From: Paenibacillus azoreducens
GTDB taxonomy: Bacteria; Bacillota; Bacilli; Paenibacillales; Paenibacillaceae
Length of the DNA: 64,000 bases
Assembly (NCBI RefSeq): GCF_021654775.1
Contig: NZ_AP025343.1
Coordinates: forward strand, 6,229,501-6,293,500
Direction: 5' to 3'
Shown: piece by piece, positions 51,734-58,880 of the stretch
Numbering within the stretch: position 1 is the stretch's first letter
Layout of the letters: each line of letters opens with the position of its first letter
The notes under the pieces: generated by a model
What the model saw: the letters and a program-made list of their open reading frames with translations, nothing else
What the model was told of the DNA's origin: nothing
Databases searched by the model: none
Translations under genes and position numbers: made by a program

Positions 51734-52141
51734 TTAGTCACCGACAATCGGATCAAGCAGTTGGTAGCCTTCAAACGTAAACGAAGTTTCTTCCTGCACT
51801 TCTTCGCCGGCGGTCCAGTTGGCGAGCTGGATTTTGTCCGGCATACAGCGCATGAGGAGCACGCGTTCATGGCCGAAGGACTCTGGATCGTCCAATTTGG
51901 AAATAATATCGAATTTGCTGAATCCACGCTGAATCATATCCGAAGTCACCTTATAACCGCTGATGGTGCCGGTGCCTTTTTTAATGCCGGTTTTATGCAC
52001 CTTCCAGTCGTTGCCGACTAGGTTCAGTTCTCTTTTTTCCAATTCCACGCTGGCTTCCAGCTTGTTAATATTCGTCTGCCACACCCCGTCAATAAAGGCC
52101 TGGCCGTACGTTCCCAATATTACTCTTGAAGCATCCAACAT
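51734..52141 (-). CDS. xkdM: T2 tail tube protein XkdM
   Basis: 135 residues: LDASRVILGTYGQAFIDGVW, KLEASVELEKRELNLVGNDWKVHK, GTGTISGYKVTSDMIQRGF and QEETSFTFEGYQLLDPI. XkdM/tube family. Unlike in T1 it is separated from the sheath gene by 169 bp, which hold a GTATTGAGCC-type element (52177) but no gene. RBS GGGAGG upstream. Confidence 0.9.
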   Translation of the reverse strand: MLDASRVILGTYGQAFIDGVWQTNINKLEASVELEKRELNLVGNDWKVHKTGIKKGTGTISGYKVTSDMIQRGFSKFDIISKLDDPESFGHERVLLMRCMPDKIQLANWTAGEEVQEETSFTFEGYQLLDPIVGD

Positions 52142-52176
52142 ATTTTTTTCCTCCCTGTGATTAAAAAGTTATTTAA

Positions 52177-52195
52177 GGCTCAATACGAAATCAGT
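52177..52195 (-). repeat. Conserved GTATTGAGCC-type upstream element, copy 2
   Basis: Reverse strand ACTGATTTCGTATTGAGCC, 36 nt before the tube start. Matches copies at 18592 and 57328. Confidence 0.4.
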
Positions 52196-52310
52196 TCTCG
52201 GCACTGCACGGTTACCCGCTTACATTTACGGACTGTGCTTAAAAATCACTGCCCGCCTCCACCCGTCTTTCCATGAGCCATGATCAATAATTTATTTAAT
52301 GAATTGAAAA

Positions 52311-53777
52311 TTACTGCACGTAAAATGTTCCGAACAGCTGCTCCATCACATCGGTAAGCTTCACGTTCCACTGCAGGAATACCTGATCGGCCTCCGGTTT
52401 ATGAACGGCGCCATCCCCGTAATAAGCAGGGTCGAGAATGACATCGTAGCCATCAGGCTCGATGACGCTGCTAAGCGACAGCTGAGCCAAATATTCCTTC
52501 ACCGCACCGATCAAGGCCAAACGTCCCTCCTCGGTGTTGTTCACCTTGCCGATATACGTCTGCTCCGCAGTACGCTGCAGATCGGCGTTGATCGCATCCA
52601 TCACGCGAATGGAACGGATTTTTTTCCAAGCGTTGTTTTGGCCTTCAGCCGGATTCACCAAGCTGTTGATGCCGCGCAGCGCTTTGACCTGACGGCCGTC
52701 GAAAAAGAACAGGAACACGCCGTTTTTCACCGCTTCTTCCTGCTCCGGACGGCTCCAGCGGCGGGTCACGTCTTCAAACGGAGTCTGCGCATATGTCGCC
52801 GACTGGTTCAGACGCTGCCCGGCGATCAAACCTGCCACATAAGCAGCAGTCTGTGCGGAGCTATAGTCCGTTCCGGCAAGGCGCACGCCTGTGCCCACAT
52901 TGATGATGCCTTCGTGATTCAGTGTAATCGAACGTGCCACAGCCTGCTTCACGGCATCCTTCGATACGTCTTCGGCCTTCGATCCGCCAAACACAGCCAT
53001 CACGCCCCGGCCTTCGCGGCGGATACGTTTGACCCAGGAAGCAAAGCTTTGCAGCAAGGCCATATCTGCGGCATAATCCAATGCCAGCACATCAAAATCC
53101 TGTCCTTCCGCCGCTTCCTGCATTGCGATGTAATCGGCATTCGCCAGCTTGCTGTTGCCGCTTGCACCGCCAGTAAAAGCTGCGCCGCTGACATCAGCCG
53201 GGATACCGCCTTGACCAAGCACCTTGGCCGTTACCCACAAATTGCCGCTGTCCTTATTGATTTGGTCCGCAATGGAAGCAGCCGTGCCGTCGGTTCCTTT
53301 ATAAGTGCCAAGCAGCTTGGTGCCTTCATACAAGCGAAGCTCGCGCGCATTCGGCTCGCCAAGCGTCGGCTGTACCGTAACGGTGAAGCTGTTGCCGCGG
53401 CTGCCCGGATATTTGGCCGCAAGCTGCAGACAATCGGCCGGGGTAGCATCCGAGCTTTGAAGCGTAACGCTTGCAGCTGCCGCCGTATCGTCCGCCAGAC
53501 GGTAAGCGAGCAGTTTTTTCGGTCCGCCCAGAAGGGCCAGATACAGCACCGGATAAGCCGTAGCGCCGTCCTGCGTATCCTTCGAATACTTTTGCTCAAT
53601 CGCCGTTTCGCTGCTAATCTCCACAAATTCGCGTACAGGTCCCCAGTTGGCTTTGACCGGCACGATCACCGTTCCGCGCGTTCCGCCCTGAATCGCTGAT
53701 GCTGCCGCCGCCTTGAAATTCATATACAATCCCGGCAATACCGGTTTATTCGCATTTTCCCAAGTTCCGCCTGCCAT
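52311..53777 (-). CDS. xkdK: T2 contractile tail sheath protein XkdK
   Basis: 488 residues: AGGTWENANKPVLPGLYMNF, GTRGTVIVPVKANWGPVREF, AYPVLYLALLGGPKKLLAYRL, AAKYPGSRGNSFTVTVQ, and C-domain NPAEGQNNAWKKIRSIRVMDAINADL and TYIGKVNNTEEGRLALIGAV. A clear sheath, but of a different subgroup from T1's. The presence of a sheath shows a contractile particle. Confidence 0.94.
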   Translation of the reverse strand: MAGGTWENANKPVLPGLYMNFKAAAASAIQGGTRGTVIVPVKANWGPVREFVEISSETAIEQKYSKDTQDGATAYPVLYLALLGGPKKLLAYRLADDTAAAASVTLQSSDATPADCLQLAAKYPGSRGNSFTVTVQPTLGEPNARELRLYEGTKLLGTYKGTDGTAASIADQINKDSGNLWVTAKVLGQGGIPADVSGAAFTGGASGNSKLANADYIAMQEAAEGQDFDVLALDYAADMALLQSFASWVKRIRREGRGVMAVFGGSKAEDVSKDAVKQAVARSITLNHEGIINVGTGVRLAGTDYSSAQTAAYVAGLIAGQRLNQSATYAQTPFEDVTRRWSRPEQEEAVKNGVFLFFFDGRQVKALRGINSLVNPAEGQNNAWKKIRSIRVMDAINADLQRTAEQTYIGKVNNTEEGRLALIGAVKEYLAQLSLSSVIEPDGYDVILDPAYYGDGAVHKPEADQVFLQWNVKLTDVMEQLFGTFYVQ

Positions 53778-53779
53778 AA

Positions 53780-53986
53780 TTAATCCACCTTCGCTTTCAT
53801 AAATTGTTCGATTTTTGCTTTTGTTTCAGCTACCGTAAACGTACTCTTCTCTTCCCCGTAAAAAGCTCCCGCCAACACTTCCTCCTGCACGCCAAACAGC
53901 TCTTTGGCATGGGCTGCCAGCTCGGCAACCGGATAGCGCGGCGTTTGGTCTGTCGCTTCGTTTTTAACCGTCTTTTTCACTGCCAT
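53780..53986 (-). CDS. T2 XkdJ-like small protein
   Basis: 68 residues from ATG 53986 (GAGGTGG upstream): MAVKKTVKNEATDQTPRYPV, AELAAHAKELFGVQEEVLAGAF, and a C-terminal FTVAETKAKIEQFMKAKVD. It lies 2 bp before the sheath gene as in T1. Function unknown; the pattern of a helical C-terminus is shared with the T1 protein. Confidence 0.68.
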   Translation of the reverse strand: MAVKKTVKNEATDQTPRYPVAELAAHAKELFGVQEEVLAGAFYGEEKSTFTVAETKAKIEQFMKAKVD

Positions 53987-53996
53987 CCAAACCACC

Positions 53997-54833
53997 TCAA
54001 TTCAAAATAGAATGTACGTCAACCCTGCGGATCAGGGCCGCATCTTCCGCCGGACGCATCAACCGCTGCACGAGCGTCAGCCGCAGCTGGCCGTCCAGAA
54101 AGGCATCCGCCTCCAAATCAGCTGATACATCAACCACCGACATATATCTACGCCGGTCCGAATCGAGCGGCAGCTGCACCTTCATCCCCAGCTCTTCCAC
54201 TAAAGCCAAGACCGCACGCTGCTCAATTGCCGGATCCAGCGCAGTAATATGCCCTCTGAACTGCTTGCGGACTTCATATAATGAAGCTCCTGCCATTTTG
54301 GTCTCGCCCCCGGTTAACCGCCATAAGACGGCGGAATCTCCCGGGCCGGACGGCCAGGCCGTGTCATAAACCTTCCACGAAACACCAACCAGCTTCCCGG
54401 TCCATGCCTTTAACGCCATCAGCCATTCATCCCGCGCTGTCGATGCATCCGCCCCGGCTTCCGGAATGTACACGCCAAAACGCAGCGTCCTGCAGGCCTT
54501 GCCCGTGGAAGCTTCCAGTCTTTCGGCTTTCCGCGCCCCGAGAAAATGCAAAGTAAAAGCGCCGCTTCCAGGATTAGACACCCGTTTGCGGTGTAAATCA
54601 ACGGATAACTTTTCCGCCCACACATCCGCTTGGTCCATGCCGGCATTCCCTGGATAAAGCTGCAGCCGGATCACCTGCCGATAACCTGCCCAGGAAGACT
54701 TCCAAATCTCCTCGCTGAATGCGATGACCCCGTAAGGCTCGTCATTCCCGCCGGCCGGAGGCTGCACATCATAAATCCGGTCCTTGAGCTCCGGGATGAG
54801 ACTCGCGATTGCTTGCTTCACCGCCGCTCTCAT
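53997..54833 (-). CDS. T2 first structural gene: tail completion-like protein with two parts
   Basis: 278 residues: RAAVKQAIASLIPELKDRIY, GGNDEPYGVIAFSEEIWKSS, then a second part from about residue 150 (KVYDTAWPSGPGDSAVLWRL, ALVEELGMKVQLPLDSDRRRYMSVVDVSADLEADAF). The first half resembles tail terminator-type proteins; the second half looks like an unrelated or duplicated module. It occupies the place of head-tail connection genes. The first ~65 residues match the T1 pseudogene at 39026-39243. Probably caps the tail. Confidence 0.55.
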   Translation of the reverse strand: MRAAVKQAIASLIPELKDRIYDVQPPAGGNDEPYGVIAFSEEIWKSSWAGYRQVIRLQLYPGNAGMDQADVWAEKLSVDLHRKRVSNPGSGAFTLHFLGARKAERLEASTGKACRTLRFGVYIPEAGADASTARDEWLMALKAWTGKLVGVSWKVYDTAWPSGPGDSAVLWRLTGGETKMAGASLYEVRKQFRGHITALDPAIEQRAVLALVEELGMKVQLPLDSDRRRYMSVVDVSADLEADAFLDGQLRLTLVQRLMRPAEDAALIRRVDVHSILN

Positions 54834-55125
54834 GTTGTAAACCGCCGGAGCGTTCTACTGCTTGGAAGTTGGCCGCAGCTGATCCACCGTTTTGATTGCT
54901 TGCGCAATTCGGCTCCTCCTTTCCGCATCTTTTTTTGCCGAAAATGAGCAAGAAGGGCAATTTACCGCAACAGAAAACCGGCCCTGATGGCCGGCTTACA
55001 TTCGACTGTGCGTCTTCGGTTTGCCCTCTTGTTTTCATTTCCGATGATACTATCTTACACCCCTAAATCGGATGCGCTGAAGGCAAAGCGGACGAATAAT
55101 GGCGTTTTGGCGGATGAAAAATGTA
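54834..55125 (-). promoter_or_regulatory. Conserved leader of T2
   Basis: About 290 bp between the LexA-like box and the first gene, closely matching 39250-39537 in T1. It holds a leader terminator (54974-54994), an AAAGGAGGAGCC RBS near 54910-54920 with a short leader reading frame, and the sequence around CATTCGACTGTGCGTCTTCG. The frame of the leader ORF is closed by a stop before the first gene in T2 but continues further in T1. Confidence 0.55.
54974..54994 (-). terminator. Leader terminator of T2
   Basis: Perfect stem CCGGCC-ATCAG-GGCCGG on the reverse strand followed by TTTTCTG, inside the conserved leader before the first T2 gene. The T1 counterpart is at 39383-39406 with a longer T-run. 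Confidence 0.7.
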
Positions 55126-55139
55126 CGAATATATGTTCG
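55126..55139. promoter_or_regulatory. LexA (DinR)-like box upstream of T2
   Basis: CGAAT-ATAT-GTTCG, one mismatch from the Bacillus LexA consensus CGAAC-N4-GTTCG. It lies at the upstream edge of the conserved leader. Suggests SOS induction as in PBSX-type and other tailocins. Confidence 0.7.
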
Positions 55140-55495
55140 TATTTTTGTTGGGGATCTGTTCCTTATTATAGAAACCATAGCACTGTTAAAAAAAATGATT
55201 TCATTATAAGTACCGAATAAAACAAAAAAGGACAGGGTCTCCCCCATCCTTTCATATAAGAATTTTGCATACTCCTAAAAGCGACTTCCAATCAACCAAT
55301 ATAGATCGAAACATTCGTTCGGTTTTTTTATTGTTCCGGGAGCTTCTGAAATTTAATTTTTTGCAAATAAATCCTGATATAAGTAAAGCGTCTATCGACG
55401 TACTCCCAAAGAAGCCTGAACGCGTCTTGCAGTCATTTTATTTTGGCAAATTACTTGGCATAGCATTATCATTTTTCGTTCTTTGTGCCAGCTTG
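55140..55495. other. Gap upstream of T2
   Basis: No convincing gene. A plus-strand frame at 55265-55510 (81 codons, MHTPKSDFQSTN...) has no RBS and ends inside a direct repeat, so I do not call it. Confidence 0.4.
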
Positions 55496-55570
55496 GATTT
55501 TGTCAATTGAGTGAGTCTTTCATACGAATCTGCATTTTGTCAATTGAGTGAGTTCTTCATACGAATCTGC
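55496..55570. repeat. Two-copy ~37-bp direct repeat
   Basis: ATTTTGTCAATTGAGTGAGT followed by (C)TTTCATACGAATCTGC stands twice in a row (55497-55533 and 55534-55570) with one or two differences. Confidence 0.75.
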
Positions 55571-55638
55571 CTTCCGCCTTTCGTGCTAACGAGAGAACAT
55601 CGCTTTTTGATTGAATCTGCACGGGTTTCAACTATATT

Positions 55639-55831
55639 CTAACGGACACCACGGCCGCTAAATGGCTAAAAAAAGCTGTTTTGAAATCCTAACGGTCACC
55701 ACAGCCCTTAACTGCTCCGAAACACGGGTAAAAGCGGCTTTTTCCACCAAATAGCTGCATCTGTGTCCGTTAGAAATCAAAATGGTCGAAATTACCCTCA
55801 ATAGCGGCCGCTGTGTCCGTTAGAGTTTTGC
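55639..55831. repeat. Modular quadruplet-motif repeat, copy 3 (core)
   Basis: TAACGGACACCACGGCCGC, TAACGGTCACCACAGCCC, then inverted ATCTGTGTCCGTTAG and GCGGCCGCTGTGTCCGTTAG. It is the best-preserved core, with nearly perfect outer inverted ends. Part of a larger tandem duplication (see 55625-56560). Confidence 0.85.
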
Positions 55832-56063
55832 GTGCAAACCTGTCATAGGATCCCATCTCATACGTGCACAATCCGCTCATACAACTCCAACACATATGTG
55901 TAATCCACCCATGCGACTCCAACGCACAACTCCAACGTATACGCGCAATCCGCTCATGCAACTCAAACGCACACGTGCGATAAACGAAGTCAATCCCCAA
56001 CTCGTTGATACGTCCGATCTCAATTTCCCCACTATGCATCAACAGATTTCGTTTGACTATATT

Positions 56064-56257
56064 CTAACGGACACCACGGCCGCTAAATGGCTAAAAAAAG
56101 CTGTTTTGAAATCCTAACGGTCACCACAGCCCTTAACTGCTCCGAAACACGGGTAAAAGTGGCTTTTTCCACCAATTAGCTGCATCTGTGTCCGTTAGAA
56201 ATCAAATTGGTCGAAATTCCCCTCAATAGCGGCCGCTGTGTCCGTTAGAGTTTTGCG
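56064..56257. repeat. Modular quadruplet-motif repeat, copy 4 (core)
   Basis: Nearly identical to copy 3 (TAACGGACACCACGGCCGC ... GCGGCCGCTGTGTCCGTTAG), from the second block of the tandem duplication. Confidence 0.85.
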
Positions 56258-56559
56258 TGCAAGCCTGTCATGGGATCCCAACTCATACGTGCACAATTCG
56301 CTCATACGACTCCAACGCACGACTCCAACTCATACGTGCGCAATCCACTCATACGACTCCAACGCACAACTCCAACGTATACACGTAATCCACTCATGCA
56401 ACTCCAACTCATCTATACCACCCATTATTCGTGCAACTCCAACCATATGTGAATTCATTCATGCGATCCCAACACATACATGCAGTCCATTCATGCTATC
56501 CCCAACTCAATTGATACGTCCGATCTCAATTTCCCCACTATGCATCAACAGATTTCGTT

Positions 56560-56722
56560 CGACCAATTATGCAAGCTGCGCAGGTGTCGAGATCAGAAAG
56601 GCGAAGGCGACCGGTGCGTCCGGCTGGTGAAAAAGAATGCAGCAACAGGCGGGCAAATCGATGCGCTTCTATGATCCAGACAGCGGTCAGCGGCAGTTTT
56701 CCTACGATTACTTAATAATGTA
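56560..56722 (+). pseudogene. Broken small ORF between repeats and arpU
   Basis: Plus-strand reading FDQLCKLRRCRDQKGEGDRC, VRLVKKNAATGG, then a frame change to MRFYDPDSGQRQFSYDYLIM and TAA. Text looks protein-like, but two frames are needed and no start with RBS was found. I take it as a dead gene end of unknown function. Confidence 0.3.
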
Positions 56723-56816
56723 ACTTCACTGAAACTTATAAACTCTATAAAATCCTGAAAATCTCCTCGTTCTTCCACTTTCTAAAATCTCACACTAAAA
56801 ATTTGCTTCTATAACA

Positions 56817-57287
56817 CTACCCCACCGTCACCCGCTTCTGCAGCTCTTCCAGCTTCAACAACCCCCGATCCGCAAAAGCCAGCGCCAGTTTATAAAACGC
56901 CCGGGCCCGAATTTTCGTATACGTATCTTTGCTCACCGGCGGATCCAAAATGTAGTTATACACCTTGTAATCAAAGACGTCGTCCTGCTTCATGTACCGC
57001 TCGCGGATAATCAACTGTTCCCGTTCGCCAAGCCGCTCTACGATCGCCTCGATCATTTCGCAATAAGCCCTTCTGGCTGCAGGCACGTCCACATTATAAG
57101 CAGCTATTTGCGCCGTCTGATCAGAAGTGACATTAGTCGGCCCATGGAAACGTTCGGTGTAGGAAGCGGTAATGCTGGCTTCTTTTGCTTCAAAAGTGAT
57201 TGTTTTATAAATCCGGTATTTTTCAAGCAAAGCCTCGATGGCGTTTTGCGTTTTACGGCGGTCCAGTTCAGGCAGAAGTTGTTTCAT
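56817..57287 (-). CDS. ArpU-family phage late-gene transcriptional regulator
   Basis: 156 residues: KQLLPELDRRKTQNAIEALLEKYRIYKTITFE, then ARRAYCEMIEAIVERLGEREQLIIRERYMK and YNYILDPPVSKDTYTKIRARAFYKLALAF. The last part is a sigma-region-4-like helix-turn-helix. ArpU-type proteins switch on late operons in phages of Gram-positive bacteria, in the place taken by Xpf in PBSX. It reads toward T2 and T1, so it is the natural activator of both. RBS AAGGAG 10 nt before ATG. Confidence 0.82.
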   Translation of the reverse strand: MKQLLPELDRRKTQNAIEALLEKYRIYKTITFEAKEASITASYTERFHGPTNVTSDQTAQIAAYNVDVPAARRAYCEMIEAIVERLGEREQLIIRERYMKQDDVFDYKVYNYILDPPVSKDTYTKIRARAFYKLALAFADRGLLKLEELQKRVTVG

Positions 57288-57327
57288 AAGATATGCACTC
57301 CTTCATTCGAAAATTAAGGTTTGAAAA

Positions 57328-57347
57328 GGCTCAATACTAAAATTAGT
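57328..57347 (-). repeat. Conserved GTATTGAGCC-type upstream element, copy 3
   Basis: Reverse strand ACTAATTTTAGTATTGAGCC, 41 nt before the arpU start. Confidence 0.4.
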
Positions 57348-57630
57348 CCTTAATAATCCGTGAGCGGGTTGTCACTGTGGTTACGGATCGTTCTTCTGGT
57401 CGCTGCCCGCCTCCAAATTTCTTGATTTTAACCTCTAACAAAGGTTGGGAATTGGGTGACAAGCGTAAGCTTCCGATGCCAGTTTTCCTCCGGAAAGATT
57501 CCAGGCGAACGCGAACGCTTCGAAAGAATCGATTCCATTCCCTCTGCTACTCCGCTTCTTGACAGGTACTAATTATGATCTTGAACCTTTAAAAAAATAA
57601 AAAACTCTGGCTTGTTCGTATTTTTGTTCG

Positions 57631-57661
57631 TATAATGATGTTAACATACCACTTTTTGGTA
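57631..57661 (+). promoter_or_regulatory. -10 box and palindromic operator candidate before the repressor gene
   Basis: TATAAT at 57631-57636 is followed by the inverted repeat TACCA-CTTTT-TGGTA at 57647-57661. TTGTTCGTAT occurs twice just upstream (57612 and 57625). This is a fitting place for autorepression by the Xre protein. I see nothing else in the 57348-57856 gap but a stretch near 57470-57540 resembling the MITE-flank text (GGCGAACGCGAACGCTTC). Confidence 0.45.
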
Positions 57662-57856
57662 CAAGTCGTAAAACGCCAAATTCGAAGCTTTTTAAATGAT
57701 ATCGACCCTATTTCCTCTCTTCCGATGCCATTTGGTATCAAATCCTCATTTTTCCTTTACCTTTTGGCAACATGGAGGTATAGTAAACGAAAAGCGGGAT
57801 TTGCTTGTTGATTTGACAATTGAGGACCCGCGCTCATTAAAGGAGTGGACTTACGA

Positions 57857-58309
57857 GTGGAAAAGGAATTTGGAAGTCTGTTAAGACTGCTGCGTGAACA
57901 AAAAGGCATGTCGATCAACCAACTGGCCGAAAGCGCCGGAATCAGCAACTCGCAAATTTCCAGAATGGAGAACGGCCTGCGCGGCGTGCCCAAAGCCCCT
58001 ACGATCCGCAAGCTGGCCGAAGCATTAAACGCGTCTTATCAGGAACTGATGATCGCCGCAGGTTATTTGGAAGAGGCAGCGAACCTGAATATCGCGGTAG
58101 CGGAACAATCGCCGGAGTGGGCTACCTACAAGGATAAACGGGACTTCAAAAAAATGCTTGAAGAGGATGGCGAGCTGATGTTTGACGGAATACCCCTTGA
58201 CCAGGAGGACCGGCAGCGGATCAAAGACGTGTTGACAGGACTGTTCTGGGAAGCCAAGCAGATGAACAAACGGAAGAAAAAGAACAACGGAACACCGGAT
58301 GAAAAATAA
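57857..58309 (+). CDS. Xre-family repressor (ImmR/PBSX Xre-like)
   Basis: 150 residues from GTG 57857 (AAAGGAG 11 nt upstream); a GTG at 57845 falls on the RBS itself. N-terminal HTH_3 domain: LLRLLREQKGMSINQLAESA, GISNSQISRMENGLRGVPKA, PTIRKLAEALNASYQELM. The C-terminal part (residues ~75-150) is acidic then lysine-rich and would be the cleavage and dimer part. With the following ImmA-like protease it forms the repressor/anti-repressor pair of PBSX and ICEBs1 type. Probably represses arpU and the tailocins. Confidence 0.85.
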   Translation: MEKEFGSLLRLLREQKGMSINQLAESAGISNSQISRMENGLRGVPKAPTIRKLAEALNASYQELMIAAGYLEEAANLNIAVAEQSPEWATYKDKRDFKKMLEEDGELMFDGIPLDQEDRQRIKDVLTGLFWEAKQMNKRKKKNNGTPDEK

Positions 58310-58362
58310 CCTGAATCAACTCCGACAACTTTCGACTACAAGCGACAAAGCAGGTGAAAATT

Positions 58363-58785
58363 GTGGATGAGATCATTCGAAAGTTAATCCGCAAGTACAA
58401 AACCAGCTGCCCTTTTGAACTTGCGCAAGCGCTTGGGATACATATCCGTTACAACGATCTGGGAGCATCCACCAAAGGTCTGTATTATCGCAAGCTGCGC
58501 AGGCGTTTTATCGTCATACATAACCAGCTATCCCCGGAATGGCAAAGATTCGTATGCGCGCATGAGCTGGGTCATGACCGGCTGCACAAAGGCATCAGCC
58601 GTTTTTTTCTGGAGGAGCATTCCTATTTCGCCCCGGGTAAATTCGAGCTGCAGGCCAACCGGTTCGCCATCCGGCTGCTGACGTCGGGAACAACGATTGA
58701 ACATGGGGAATCGATTCAGGATTACTGTTTGCGCAATGGCATACCACCGGAAATGCAACATTTTTTCCCGTCTTTATGGCAATAA
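58363..58785 (+). CDS. ImmA/IrrE-family metallo-endopeptidase
   Basis: 140 residues from GTG 58363 (CAGGTG upstream); GTG 58354 is the alternative. DEIIRKLIRKYKTSCPFELAQALGI, then the zinc motif VCAHELGHDRLHKG (HExxH) and a later QANRFAIRLL that can supply the third ligand. ImmA cleaves the partner Xre repressor when the cell is stressed. It lies 53 bp after the repressor gene on the same strand. Confidence 0.9.
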   Translation: MDEIIRKLIRKYKTSCPFELAQALGIHIRYNDLGASTKGLYYRKLRRRFIVIHNQLSPEWQRFVCAHELGHDRLHKGISRFFLEEHSYFAPGKFELQANRFAIRLLTSGTTIEHGESIQDYCLRNGIPPEMQHFFPSLWQ

Positions 58786-58880
58786 ATGATTCCTTAGTCT
58801 TATTCCACCTTCCTGATGGTCTATTAGAATAAAGTAGAAGGTAAAATTATCTATTTTCAATTAGGAGGTCTTGAAGTTAC

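Larger units (their letters stand above)
55625..56560. repeat. Tandem duplication of a ~430-500-bp block
   Basis: Each block has a quadruplet core, then TTTTGCGTGCAA, GATCCCA, a run of short imperfect repeats of the type CAATCCRCTCATRCRACTCC with CATACGTGCG, and a common end GATACGTCCGATCTCAATTT then CCCCACTATGCATCAACAGA. Block 1 is about 55625-56057, block 2 about 56058-56560. Small open frames in both strands reflect the repeats and are not genes. Confidence 0.8.

Noticed and set aside
22245..55139. Two complete prophages
   Set aside because: Only tail and lysis modules are present; no terminase, portal, capsid, replication or integrase genes, and no att-like direct repeats found at the borders.
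55770..56042. 90-codon reverse-strand frame with Cys/Trp repeats
   Set aside because: It translates the CTCATACGACTCC micro-repeats of the tandem block; no RBS.
57612..57634. Third LexA box before the repressor gene
   Set aside because: The two TTGTTCGTAT copies are direct, not inverted, so they do not form CGAAC-N4-GTTCG.
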